NCBI GenBank assembly: GCA_035527845.1
Contig: DATKZT010000037.1
Location: forward strand, 5,636 to 69,635
DNA: 64,000 bases
Reading direction: 5' to 3'
Source of the DNA: JAUWKC01 sp035527845
GTDB taxonomy: Bacteria; Planctomycetota; Phycisphaerae; Sedimentisphaerales; Anaerobacaceae
The translations under genes and the position numbers were made by a program. Position 1 is the first letter of the stretch, and the number at the start of each line of letters is the position of its first letter. The notes below the pieces were generated by a model that was not told the origin of the DNA, did not search any database, and saw only the letters and a program-made list of their open reading frames with translations. Shown in pieces: positions 32,816-41,972 of the stretch.

Positions 32816-34183
32816 CTAAGCTTTATGCAGGATGTTTGCGATTTGGTCAATAGTTTTTTTGGTAGCGCCCTGGTTTTTTCTTATGACGTCTCGGCCATTT
32901 TCGGCAATTGTCCGGGCGAAGTCGGGTTCGGTGAGGCATTTCTGCATCGCATCGAGCAGCTGCTGGGCGTTTCTTACGAGAATTGCGCCCCCGTCTTTGA
33001 GCAGGTCGTCTACGGTCTGCTGGAAATTGAAGGCGTGCGGGCCGAAGATGGTGGGTTTTCCGAGGGCGGCGACCTCGATCATATCGGAGCCGCCCATCGG
33101 CACGAGTGAGCGGCCGACAAAGACTACGGCGGCGAGCGAGTAGAACTTTCGCAGGTCGCCCATGGTGTCACCGAGGATGACCGCTTGCCTGGAGATTCTT
33201 CGCTCCGCTTCGCTGCGCTCAGAATGACAAGGGGTAGTGTCCCCGCGGATGGCCTGTGCTTTGTGTGGCGTCGAGGCGTCTTTGTCTTTGACGGAACTGT
33301 AGCGGACGAGGTCGAAGTCAGCATCGGTGATAAGCTGGGCGACTTCGTCGAATCTTTCGGGTTTGCGCGGCACGATTGCCAGTCGCAGGTCGGTGAATCG
33401 GTTCTGCTGTTTGAGTTCTTTATAGACATCGAGGAGTATCTTTTCCTCGTCGTTTCCGGTGCCGCCGGCGACCCATAGTGTGTCATCTGGTTGGATGTTA
33501 AGCCGGGCGGCGAGGGCGTCGGCGCCTTCGACCTTGTCGGTTACCTGGGCGGTGTCGTATTTGAGTGAGCCGGTGACAATTATTCTTTCGTCGGGGCAGC
33601 CGATTTCTTTGAAGCGCTCGGCGTATTCATCGGTTTGGGCGAGGACGAGGGTGACCTTTCGGAATATGGCTTTGGCGATGGGCTTTATTCTGCCGTATCG
33701 GCGGACGCTTCTTTGAGTGATTCTGCCGTTTACAACAACGACGGGGATATTGAGTCGGCGGGCGGTGGAGACGAAATTGGGCCAGACTTCGAGTTCCATC
33801 AGCAGGCATATTGCGGGACGGAGGTTTGCGAAGGCGCGGCGGACTACCAGGCTGAAATCGAGCGGGAAGTAGAAGACAGAAAGGTCGGCACCATAAAGGG
33901 TGTTGGCGCGGGCGAAGCCGGTATCGGTGGTGGTGCTGATTACGATTTCAAGGCTCGGGAGTTTGTTTTGCAGCTCTTTGACGATGGTTTTTGTGGCGTT
34001 GACTTCTCCGACGCTGACGGCGTGGAGCCAGATGCATTTTTTTTCGGGGTGTTTGCGTGTAATTTTGCCGAATCGCTGGGCCCAGCCTTTGCGGTAGCGG
34101 CCTTGTCTGATCATCCGGTAGATGACCATCGGGCTTATGGCGAGCCCGGCAAGCAAATATACGAAATCTATTATCAGTCTCAT
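32816..34183 (-). CDS. waaA: 3-deoxy-D-manno-octulosonate (Kdo) transferase, with repeat insertion
   Basis: The protein has 455 residues from the ATG at 34183 (the frame opens to 34225). It transfers Kdo from CMP-Kdo to lipid A at the inner membrane. Visible hallmarks include an N-terminal membrane helix (MRLIIDFVYLLAGLAI), IWLHAVSVGEVNAT, LMELEVWPN, LVLAQTDEYAERF, VTGSLKYD and the C-terminal VGRSLVPMGGSDMIEVAALG and QQTVDDLL. About 30 residues (300-335) are extra relative to the family. They contain CHSERSEAERRIS, the translation of a dispersed palindromic repeat (33188-33229), inserted in frame just before VILGDTMGDLRKFYSL. The insertion lies in a loop and may be tolerated. This suggests a lipopolysaccharide-bearing envelope. 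Confidence 0.9.
   Translation of the reverse strand: MRLIIDFVYLLAGLAISPMVIYRMIRQGRYRKGWAQRFGKITRKHPEKKCIWLHAVSVGEVNATKTIVKELQNKLPSLEIVISTTTDTGFARANTLYGADLSVFYFPLDFSLVVRRAFANLRPAICLLMELEVWPNFVSTARRLNIPVVVVNGRITQRSVRRYGRIKPIAKAIFRKVTLVLAQTDEYAERFKEIGCPDERIIVTGSLKYDTAQVTDKVEGADALAARLNIQPDDTLWVAGGTGNDEEKILLDVYKELKQQNRFTDLRLAIVPRKPERFDEVAQLITDADFDLVRYSSVKDKDASTPHKAQAIRGDTTPCHSERSEAERRISRQAVILGDTMGDLRKFYSLAAVVFVGRSLVPMGGSDMIEVAALGKPTIFGPHAFNFQQTVDDLLKDGGAILVRNAQQLLDAMQKCLTEPDFARTIAENGRDVIRKNQGATKKTIDQIANILHKA
33188..33229. repeat. CHSERSE-type dispersed repeat inserted in waaA
   Basis: The sequence GAGATTCTTCGCTCCGCTTC ... GCGCTCAGAATGACAA is a well-known intergenic palindromic repeat type, translated CHSERSEAERR on the minus strand. 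A related copy is intergenic at 41890-41925. Its presence inside a conserved coding region is unusual. Confidence 0.75.
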
Positions 34184-34387
34184 GTGCAGCCTGTGCGAAT
34201 AATAACGACACAATGATATTTGCAAACGGTGCGTGTGTCAAACGGCAGGTCACTGGAAAGATATGTCGCCAATGGTGGTGAGGGCGATTTGCCAGGTAAG
34301 TCCGTGAAAAAGGAGAAAGATTCTGATAGTATAGAGTCGAATCGCAGATAAGTTGTGCTGCAAAATGGAAAAACAGGATTAGGTGAT

Positions 34388-35641
34388 ATGGAGAAAATCA
34401 TGTTCTATAAGGGTTCGAACGGTAAATATCGGGCAGGAAAGCGCATAACGCGTCGCGGTTTTATGAAGGGTGCGGGGGCCGCGGGTTTATCTTTTACTAT
34501 TATGAAACCTTCGAGCGTGCGGGGGACGGAGGCCAATTCACGCGTAGAGGTCGGCTGCATCGGGCTGGGAGGGCGTGGAAGCCTGATTGCGGGGATGCTC
34601 AAAGAGCACAAGGGCTACGAGATAACCTCGCTTGCCGACTACTTCCCCGGGGTTTCGACAGAAGGCGGCGAGAAGTTCGGAGTTGCTGAAAAGCGCTGCT
34701 TCAGCGGTCTGTCCGGGTATCAGAAACTCATCGGCAGCAAGGTGGACGCGGTATTTTGCGAGACGCCGCCGTATTGTTTCGGCGAGCACGTAACCGCGGC
34801 TGTCAATGCGGGCTGTCACGTGTATCTTGCAAAGCCGGTGGCCTGTGATGTGCCCGGCTGTCTGACGATTGCGGAAATGGGCAGGAAGGCCACGCAAACG
34901 AAGAAGGTATTCCTGGTTGATTTTCAGATGCCTACGGACCCGTTTATCATCGAAGCTGTCAGGCGCGTTCATGATGGGGATATCGGGCCGGCTGGCATGA
35001 TGAGTTCTTTCTATACCGACGACGGCTTCAGAGACCCGCCCAAGACTGAGACCATTGAGAGCAGGCTGAGGAATCTGATCTGGGTCAACGATGTTGAGCT
35101 TGGCGGCGGGATGATCGTCAATGCTGATATTCATGCGATTGATGCCGCCCTCTGGATTGCGGGAGCGAGGCCGGTCAGTGCAATGGGGTGTTCGCGGGTT
35201 GGAAAGTCCGACGCCCATGGCGATACCGCATACGTCTATTCGCTCACATACCAGTTTGAGAACGGGCTGATAATGAATCATCAGGGGGAGCATCTGAGAA
35301 ACACCAAGGGTTTCAGCTGCGGCTGCTTCGCTTACGGTACCGAGGGCTATCTCGAAGCCAATTATCAGGGCAAGGCATGGGTCCACGGGAATAAAGAATC
35401 ATATCGAGGCGGCGAAGTGACGAACCTGTATGTCGAGGGCATAAAGCGAAACCTGGACAAATTCTATAACAGTATTGTGGGCGGCATTTATGATAACCCG
35501 ACCGTGGAAACAAGTGTAAACAGCACGCTGGCAACCATCCTGGGGCGTCAGGCGGCGAGGAGAAATACGAGGGTGACCTGGGACGAGATGATAAGAGAAA
35601 ATGAGAAAATCGAAGTGAATTTAACCGGCTTGAAAGCATAA
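34388..35641 (+). CDS. Gfo/Idh/MocA family oxidoreductase with a Tat signal
   Basis: The protein has 417 residues from the ATG at 34388 (AGGTGAT upstream). A twin-arginine signal (RITRRGFMKGAGAAGLS) indicates Tat export, common for planctomycete members. The Rossmann NAD(P) site is VEVGCIGLGGRGSLIAG. AKPVACDVPG is the 'EKP'-like motif with the catalytic Lys, followed by a GFO_IDH_MocA_C domain with VLIDF-like FLVDFQM and HAIDAALWIAG. It oxidises or reduces a sugar or sugar-acid in the periplasm. It lies 15 bases before the DUF6807-GH106 gene, pointing to glycan (probably rhamnose) metabolism. Confidence 0.88.
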   Translation: MEKIMFYKGSNGKYRAGKRITRRGFMKGAGAAGLSFTIMKPSSVRGTEANSRVEVGCIGLGGRGSLIAGMLKEHKGYEITSLADYFPGVSTEGGEKFGVAEKRCFSGLSGYQKLIGSKVDAVFCETPPYCFGEHVTAAVNAGCHVYLAKPVACDVPGCLTIAEMGRKATQTKKVFLVDFQMPTDPFIIEAVRRVHDGDIGPAGMMSSFYTDDGFRDPPKTETIESRLRNLIWVNDVELGGGMIVNADIHAIDAALWIAGARPVSAMGCSRVGKSDAHGDTAYVYSLTYQFENGLIMNHQGEHLRNTKGFSCGCFAYGTEGYLEANYQGKAWVHGNKESYRGGEVTNLYVEGIKRNLDKFYNSIVGGIYDNPTVETSVNSTLATILGRQAARRNTRVTWDEMIRENEKIEVNLTGLKA

Positions 35642-35656
35642 CGAAGGAACATGTAA

Positions 35657-38600
35657 ATGAACTGCACTACCAGCACCATCTGCCGGGCAATAGCAATTGT
35701 TGGCGCACTATTGCTGCCGGGCGTTCAGTCAAACTCGTTCGGAAGCACCGGGGCGAACTCCGGCTATAGCTGGCAGCGGACGGACAGCTCAATTGCGCTG
35801 CTGAGCTCGAAGAAAATTGTCTGGCAGCTCAATTATAGCAAACAAGAGGGTCAGCCCTACTTTCACCCGTTGTCCATTACTGACGGCACGGTATTGACTT
35901 CGCTCAGGCCGACAGACCATCCCTGGCACAAGGCGTTATGGTTTTCCTGGAAATACATCAACGGCGTAAACTACTGGGACCCTGAAGTGCCTGAGGGACG
36001 CACCGAAGTTGTGGACGTCACTGTGAGAGCCGGGGCGGATTACTCGGCCCAGGTTGAAATGGACATCCGTTACCATCCCCCTCAAAAGTCTTCCGTGGTC
36101 ACCGAAAAACGAACGCTTGCAGTTGGTGCACCGGATGGAAGCGGCTGTTATTACATTGACTGGCGCAGCATTTTCACAGCAGGGGCGAAGGACGTGCTGC
36201 TCGACCGCACCGGTATCCCCGGTGAGAGAAATGGCAAGTCATACGGTGGTTACGCAGGGCTTTCGCTGCGCATGGCAGAGTGTGCAAAAGATTGGCAATT
36301 CCTTTGCAGAGAGGGAACGCTGGAGCCTGAGAGTCGTGGCAGCAAGGCCCGCTGGGTGGATTTCAGCGGCAAGGTGGCAGAAGGCAGGTCGGCCGGCGTT
36401 GCCGTTTATGATCACCCGGGCAATCCACGCCACCCATCGAGCTGGTGGCTTTCGGGTTTGATGCCGTATTTCAGTCCGGCGTTGCTATTCGACAAGCCAT
36501 ATACGTTGCCTGCGGGAAAGACCCTGACTTTACGTTATCGCATTTTCGTTCATGCAAGCCGCGCAGACAAAGATATGTTGGAAAGTGAATGGAAAGAACT
36601 TGTCTCATCGAACAATTCCCATCAGAACTTTTCAAAGACGGATTATTCTTATCGGGCGGTTGATATTGCAGCACTTCGCAAGGGGTTTGAGAAGCCGCCG
36701 ATGGAGGCGGGGCCGTGGGTTTACTGGTTCTGTTTTGATAACGCGATCACGAAGGAGGAGATGGAGCGTGAAATCGAGGAGATGGTTGCGGAGGGGATTG
36801 CGGGTGCGGAGCTTCGTTTCGTTGAGTTTGCGTGGTGGCGCAAGAAAGAGGTCGTCGATAAGGAGCTTGAGCTGTCGCACCACAAGCGGCTGGAATATCT
36901 GTCGGATGAGTTCGTGGATGTTCTCGCACATGCGTGTTCGGTGGCGGAGCGGCACGGCTTTAAGCTTTCTATCAATATGGGTATGGGCTGGCCTCCGGGG
37001 GGGACATGGATTACGGATGAATATCGTACACGAAAGCTGGAGACGAAGGTCACTGTGGTGGAAGGTCCGAAGCGCATCGGGGAAGAACCTAAAATAAGTG
37101 TGCCGGCCGATGCTAAGGTTTTTGCATGGCAGTTGGATGAACAAAAGGAAAAGTGCGTATTGGCCGAGAGTTTCATCGACCTTACAGGCCGGGTCAGATT
37201 CCGCGGGCAGGAAGGGTCGCTTTTCTGGAATGCGCCGGAGGGAAGGTGGCTTATATGCACATTCCGGCTGGGCTATGGAGGCGGCCTGGACAAGGCTTAC
37301 GGGTATCCGGCGGACCCGGGGTCCGAGAAGGCCATCAGGTTTCATCTGAATTATTTGTTCGGGAAGATTGAACCGAAGCTCGGCAGGTATTTCGGGACAA
37401 CACTGACGGAGGTTGCGTCAGACAGTTGGGAGTATGACGGCAGGCCTTACTGGACAGCGGGGATGGATGAGATGTTTGCGAAGCTGCATGGATACGAGCT
37501 TGCGCCGCGGATGTATGCGCTGGCGGGATATGGCGGAGCTGAACGTGAGAAGATTATGGCGGACGTGGATAGGGCGGAGCAGCAGCTTGTTCTGGAGAAT
37601 TTCTTTATCTGCGCCAGAGAGGTGCTTAACGCGCACGGGTTGTGTCACCGGCCGCAGGCTTACGGAAGGGGACTGAGCAGGGATTTGTTCGAGGCGTACA
37701 GCAATTGTGATGTCCCCGAGATAGAAGAGGGGGTTTATTGTCCCGAAGCGGTGTGGGTATCTCATACTCAGGGCAAGCCGATAACCTCGGTGGAGGGGAT
37801 GACGTTCATGAGCAGGCATGTTAACGATTTGATTCATCCTGTTTTCGGCGACGAGCAAAAAGCATACGGGCTTGATGAGCCGCGCGGGGCGTGGGAGACG
37901 AATCCTGCGATGCTGCGGTGGTTCAGTAACGCCCATTATGCCCGCGGGGTCAATCGGGTGCAGATGCACAGTTTCGGGTATTCGCCGGATGGTGTGCCCC
38001 TGCCGGGCTGGCGTATGTATGCCGAGATACACCTGAATCGCAACGTTCCGTGGTGGAGGTATATGAAGGAGTACAGCGCATGGGCGAGACGGATTCAATG
38101 GGTGCTTCAGTCGGGCCGGCCGGTGGCAGACATCCTTGTTTATCCAATCGAAGGGGCTCGGGGGGACGGACCCCATAACAAGCGAGGGGAGCAGCAGCCG
38201 GTGTCGGCGATGAACTGTGTGGATGCCGCAAGTACTTACACTTTCGGCAGAATGTGGGAAAGTGACGACAATCGGTACGAAGTTAAGAACCTTTGTCTTC
38301 TGGGTGACATAAAGACGCGCAAAGAGGCGGAGAAGGTTGACCGGATGATCAGGAAAGGTGTGAAAGTGACATATTGCGGCGTGGAACCGGACAAGTGGAC
38401 GGCGTTTCGGGCACATGAGGGGCCGATGGTTGACGGGCTTTCGGAGAGCATTAAGAAGGCCCTGGATAGCGGAACGATAGTCGATGGACGCAAGGAGGGC
38501 TGGAAGCAGGCTGTTCGAAGTGCCCGTTCGGTCAGATGGTATCCCGAGGAGGCGGTGCTGACATATCTTCACAGGCGCGTCGAAGGGGGAGAGGTCTATT

Positions 38601-39388
38601 TCTTGATGAACTGCGGTGCGGAATTCAACGGGGAAGTTGAATTCGCCGAGAGGGGGCTCATCCCTGAGATATGGGATGCAGATACGGGAAAGAAAACTGT
38701 GTGCGGTCAGTGGAGGCTCTGCGATGGAAAGGTGCGCGTGAAGGTGCGGCTGGGACACCTTGAATCGGCTGTGGTGGTGTTCACTGAGGGCCCGCTGGCG
38801 CTTCATGTCACCGAGTGCGAGGGGGCGGATATAATTAGGGATGAGGATGGAAAACTGTATGCACTGACTTCAGGAGGGCAACCGTGCAGAGTGCTTTTAT
38901 CCGACGGGCGTGTGAAGGACTTGAATGGCGGGACACATAAGGAAGTTGATCTCGACGAGGGATGGACGCTTTGTGCGAGCGACGGCAATGGAGTTGGTAT
39001 CAAGGGCAAGGTGGAGATCAAACTTGATAAGCTCCAATCGTGGAGGCAGATAGGCGAGCTTCGCAACTACAGCGGTACGGGCAGTTACGAAATTTCGTTC
39101 GATGTCGGTGCGGAAATGCTGAGAGACGATTTAATGGCAGAGCTTGATCTCGGCAGGGTGTATGAAGTGGCGGAGGTCTGGCTGAACGGCAAGAGGGTCG
39201 GCGTGAGCTGGTATCGGCCTTATAGGGTTGATATAACGGGGCGTTTGAATAAGGGGCGGAATGAGCTGAGGGTCGATGTGACGAATATCCTGAAGAATAA
39301 CCTTTCGGATGGAGAGTATTCTCACCCGTCGGGGCTGCTTGGCCCGGTTAAGATTCGGGGGATTTTGAAGGTGCTGCTGAGTGAATAA
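35657..39388 (+). CDS. DUF6807 (PmoA-like)-GH106 alpha-L-rhamnosidase-like fusion
   Basis: The exported protein has 1243 residues, with a signal peptide ending near residue 25. The first 320 residues match DUF6807, the family called 'PmoA' in planctomycete annotation. They include the histidine-rich HPLSITDGTVLTSLRPTDHP and HKALWFSWKYINGVNYWDP. From about 340 on, the sequence follows GH106 alpha-L-rhamnosidases: PWVYWFCFDNAITKEEMERE, SINMGMGWPPGGTWITDE, PRMYALAGYGG and a C-terminal jelly-roll (GTGSYEISFDVGA ... LDLGRVYEVAEVWLNGKRV). GH106 releases rhamnose from pectic and other polysaccharides. Fusion of the two is unusual as far as I know. Catalytic residues were not verified. The upstream partner is the Gfo/Idh/MocA gene. 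Confidence 0.8.
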   Translation: MNCTTSTICRAIAIVGALLLPGVQSNSFGSTGANSGYSWQRTDSSIALLSSKKIVWQLNYSKQEGQPYFHPLSITDGTVLTSLRPTDHPWHKALWFSWKYINGVNYWDPEVPEGRTEVVDVTVRAGADYSAQVEMDIRYHPPQKSSVVTEKRTLAVGAPDGSGCYYIDWRSIFTAGAKDVLLDRTGIPGERNGKSYGGYAGLSLRMAECAKDWQFLCREGTLEPESRGSKARWVDFSGKVAEGRSAGVAVYDHPGNPRHPSSWWLSGLMPYFSPALLFDKPYTLPAGKTLTLRYRIFVHASRADKDMLESEWKELVSSNNSHQNFSKTDYSYRAVDIAALRKGFEKPPMEAGPWVYWFCFDNAITKEEMEREIEEMVAEGIAGAELRFVEFAWWRKKEVVDKELELSHHKRLEYLSDEFVDVLAHACSVAERHGFKLSINMGMGWPPGGTWITDEYRTRKLETKVTVVEGPKRIGEEPKISVPADAKVFAWQLDEQKEKCVLAESFIDLTGRVRFRGQEGSLFWNAPEGRWLICTFRLGYGGGLDKAYGYPADPGSEKAIRFHLNYLFGKIEPKLGRYFGTTLTEVASDSWEYDGRPYWTAGMDEMFAKLHGYELAPRMYALAGYGGAEREKIMADVDRAEQQLVLENFFICAREVLNAHGLCHRPQAYGRGLSRDLFEAYSNCDVPEIEEGVYCPEAVWVSHTQGKPITSVEGMTFMSRHVNDLIHPVFGDEQKAYGLDEPRGAWETNPAMLRWFSNAHYARGVNRVQMHSFGYSPDGVPLPGWRMYAEIHLNRNVPWWRYMKEYSAWARRIQWVLQSGRPVADILVYPIEGARGDGPHNKRGEQQPVSAMNCVDAASTYTFGRMWESDDNRYEVKNLCLLGDIKTRKEAEKVDRMIRKGVKVTYCGVEPDKWTAFRAHEGPMVDGLSESIKKALDSGTIVDGRKEGWKQAVRSARSVRWYPEEAVLTYLHRRVEGGEVYFLMNCGAEFNGEVEFAERGLIPEIWDADTGKKTVCGQWRLCDGKVRVKVRLGHLESAVVVFTEGPLALHVTECEGADIIRDEDGKLYALTSGGQPCRVLLSDGRVKDLNGGTHKEVDLDEGWTLCASDGNGVGIKGKVEIKLDKLQSWRQIGELRNYSGTGSYEISFDVGAEMLRDDLMAELDLGRVYEVAEVWLNGKRVGVSWYRPYRVDITGRLNKGRNELRVDVTNILKNNLSDGEYSHPSGLLGPVKIRGILKVLLSE

Positions 39389-39610
39389 TCCGGGCCGACA
39401 CAGGCCTGAAGTAATAGTCAGCAAGAGGCAAGTCGGCCAGGACACTGTTTGTGAAATAATTGAGCGTATTTCGTTTCTGCGTCGATAATAATGATTATAG
39501 GGAATCATAACTACTGTTACGGCTGAGAGAGTTGAGCCGTCTCATTCGCGCAGCCATCGGATCGAACGGCGTGCAGCAGGCCCTGTGAACATAGAAAGAG
39601 GTATAATCAA
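39389..39610. other. Intergenic region
   Basis: No gene is seen. A TATAAT-like word (39602-39607) lies too close to the next start to be its -10, so it is not called as a promoter. Confidence 0.4.
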
Positions 39611-40618
39611 ATGAAATTAGTGAGCAAGGGTATAGTGGCGGCTGTAATTATTTCTGTGTGTGTATCGGCCGTGGTTTTCCTGGGCCGTAAACACCCATTC
39701 TCACTCAATGAAAAAAAGACCCAACCTGCCAAAGAACAAGTGCTGCACACAACAGGACCCATAGGCAACGACAAAACTTCTGAAGTTGTCATTGCAAGTA
39801 ATACTATAGCAGATGCACGTTTCGAAGAATTTGTCCAATGGACAGGAGAGGAGATAGCAAGTGATGCCAGAAACAGAACTGATTTGTTTCTAAGAGAACG
39901 TGATCCTCGGCAGTTTGTGACAACGAGCTGGGAAACCGGGGCGCCGTACACAGAGGTAAAGCGTATCTATAAACCGGACTCACTTCCGGCGTTCTATGCT
40001 CTTCTCGAGGATGAGCACTATGCGCCGTATTGGTCGCAGATCGCCAGGATAATAAGCTTTATCGGCGATGACGAGAGATCGGTGCCAGTCATATTGAGTT
40101 GTGTCACTCGAGCGGATGATTGGACGTCGCTGGATGACTGGCATCTGAGCCACAGGCTTGGACAAAAGATTGCATCCATCAAATGGATTGGTCTGATTGG
40201 TGGAGAAGAGGCCGATAAAACGTTGAGGCAGGCACTGACGCCTGATGGCGCCAGGGAGCTTATAAAAGAATGGATTGATGGCCCTTTGCCAGAGTGGACC
40301 ACAGCATCCTGGGAAAAGGAGCCGCAAGGCCAACTTATACAGACAATCCAAGGGTGTGCGGCAATGGGGATCGTATACTCCCAGAACCAACAGAGCATAC
40401 GACTGGTGGAAGAGCTGTACGAGAAGCTAAATACGGAACGAGTCCTCCGTAAGAGAGGTCATACACTCTGGTCAAGGGTGAAAGAGGCAATGGTAAATCA
40501 CTACTTGATAGAAGCCATAGGAATTGAGGAGTACTGTAAGCTCTTGGGTGGTGACGGAGAGAAGTACTGGCGTGCGATTACCCCATATCGCGAGAGGGAA
40601 GATCAGAGGTATGATTAG
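39611..40618 (+). CDS. Exported HEAT-like protein, tandem copy 1
   Basis: The protein has 335 residues. An N-terminal membrane or signal helix (IVAAVIISVCVSAVVFLG) is followed by a charged linker and a helical region with HEAT-like spacing (HYAPYWSQIARIISFIGDDE). There are also alpha-helical stretches around GLIGGEEADKTLRQALTPDGA. It is 88 bases upstream of a near-identical gene (40707-41723), with which it shares both coding and flanking sequence. AGAGG precedes the ATG. The family was not recognised; membrane anchoring and helical-repeat structure suggest a binding role. Confidence 0.65.
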   Translation: MKLVSKGIVAAVIISVCVSAVVFLGRKHPFSLNEKKTQPAKEQVLHTTGPIGNDKTSEVVIASNTIADARFEEFVQWTGEEIASDARNRTDLFLRERDPRQFVTTSWETGAPYTEVKRIYKPDSLPAFYALLEDEHYAPYWSQIARIISFIGDDERSVPVILSCVTRADDWTSLDDWHLSHRLGQKIASIKWIGLIGGEEADKTLRQALTPDGARELIKEWIDGPLPEWTTASWEKEPQGQLIQTIQGCAAMGIVYSQNQQSIRLVEELYEKLNTERVLRKRGHTLWSRVKEAMVNHYLIEAIGIEEYCKLLGGDGEKYWRAITPYREREDQRYD

Positions 40619-40700
40619 CCGGAATTTTCCGGTTAAGGCGCCTGTAATAAGGGTTTAGACAATACGTGTATTTTCGCGGTGCCTGGCAGAATAGTACTGG
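39620..40700 (+). repeat. Tandem duplication unit, copy 1
   Basis: The sequence from the second codon region (about 39622) to GTGCCTGGCAGAATAGTAC near 40700 recurs with offset 1087 bases at 40709-41788. The duplicated stretch includes the 3' flank GGTTAAGGCGCCTG and AATACGTGTATTTT. Confidence 0.85.
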
Positions 40701-40706
40701 ACTGCA

Positions 40707-41723
40707 ATGAGCAAGGCTATAGTGACGGCTGTAATTATTTCTGTGTGTGTATTGGCTGTCGTTTTCATGGGGCGTAAACACCCGTTGTCACTCAATGAAA
40801 GAAAGACCCAACCTGCCAAAGAAAAACTGCCTCGCACAACAGGACCCATAGGCAACCACAAAACTTCTGAAGTTGTCATTGCAGGTAATACTATAGCAGA
40901 TGCACGTTTCGAAGAATTTATCCAATGGACAGGAGAGGAGATAGTAAGGGATTCCAGAAACAGAACTGATTTGTTTCTAAGAGAACGTGATCCTCGGCAG
41001 TTTGTGACAATGAGCTGGGAAACCGAGGCGCCGTACACAGAGGTAAAGCGTATCTATAAACCGGACTCACTTCCGGAGTTCTATGCTCTTCTCGAGGATG
41101 AGCACTATGCGCCGTATTGGCCGCAGATGGCCAGGATAATAAGCTTTATCGGCGATGACGAGAGATCGGTGCCAGTCATATTGAGTTATGTCACTCGAGC
41201 GTATGATTTGGTGTCGCTGGATGGCGAGGATCTGGGCAGGAGATGTGCCGGAAAGATTCAATCAATCAAATGGATTGGACTGATTGGCGGAGAAGAGGCC
41301 GATAAAACCTTGAGGCAAGCGCTGACGCGTGATGGCGCCAGGGAGCTTATAAAAGAATGGATTGATGGCCCTTTGCCACACTGGGCCTCAGCATCCCGGG
41401 ACAATAAGCCGCAAGGGCGACTCATAGAGAAAATCCAAGGGTATGCGGCGATGGGGATCGTATACTCCCAAAACCAACAGAGCCTACGACTGGTGGAAGA
41501 GCTGTACGACAAGGCACATACGGAGCGAGTCCTCAATAACAGAGGTTCTACACTCTGTTCAAGGCTGAGAGAGGCAATGGCAAATCACCACTTGATAGAG
41601 GCCATAGGGATCAAGGAGTACTGTAACCTATTGGGCGGCGACGGAGAGAACTACTGGCGTGCGATTACCCCATACCGCGAGGCGGAGGAACGAAGGCATG
41701 ATCAGGGGGAATCTACCGGTTAA
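40707..41723 (+). CDS. Exported HEAT-like protein, tandem copy 2
   Basis: The protein has 338 residues, a close paralogue of the preceding gene with the same helix, linker and domain. Local differences cluster in residues about 155-185: here TRAYDLVSLDGEDLGRRCAG, versus copy 1 TRADDWTSLDDWHLSHRLGQ. A second cluster is in 'DGPLPHWASAS', while surrounding helices are nearly identical. Such patchy divergence can indicate diversifying selection of a surface. No strong Shine-Dalgarno is visible. Confidence 0.65.
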   Translation: MSKAIVTAVIISVCVLAVVFMGRKHPLSLNERKTQPAKEKLPRTTGPIGNHKTSEVVIAGNTIADARFEEFIQWTGEEIVRDSRNRTDLFLRERDPRQFVTMSWETEAPYTEVKRIYKPDSLPEFYALLEDEHYAPYWPQMARIISFIGDDERSVPVILSYVTRAYDLVSLDGEDLGRRCAGKIQSIKWIGLIGGEEADKTLRQALTRDGARELIKEWIDGPLPHWASASRDNKPQGRLIEKIQGYAAMGIVYSQNQQSLRLVEELYDKAHTERVLNNRGSTLCSRLREAMANHHLIEAIGIKEYCNLLGGDGENYWRAITPYREAEERRHDQGESTG

Positions 41724-41788
41724 GGCGCCTGTAATAAGGGTTTAGACAATACGTGTATTTTGCCGGCGTGCCTGGCAGAATAATACCG
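40707..41788 (+). repeat. Tandem duplication unit, copy 2
   Basis: Second copy of the 39620-40700 unit, 1087 bases apart. The flanks begin and end at corresponding points, so the event was a simple tandem duplication. Confidence 0.85.
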
Positions 41789-41889
41789 GCCTCATTTGAT
41801 AAGGGGCCTTGTGCGGAACATACAGGGATCCATGATGGCGTCGGCGTAAATGTGGCCGGCCGGCGAATTGGAAAAGGACCCATCTGTGG

Positions 41890-41925
41890 GCTTGAGATTC
41901 TTCGCTTCGCTCAGAATGACAGTTC
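41890..41925. repeat. Dispersed palindromic repeat (intergenic copy)
   Basis: The words GAGATTCTTCGCTTCGCTC and AGAATGAC match the element within waaA at 33188-33229. It lies between the second tandem gene and the S8 gene; no other feature is seen in 41724-41972. Confidence 0.65.
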
Positions 41926-41972
41926 CTTTCCGTTTGCGCGGGTAATTCGGAGGGGCTCCGCTATAGAGCTGT

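Noticed and set aside
37418..38806. 462-codon minus-strand frame inside the rhamnosidase-like gene
   Set aside because: Antisense to a well-supported GH106-like coding region; composition (His, Arg, Pro-rich) is that of a shadow frame.
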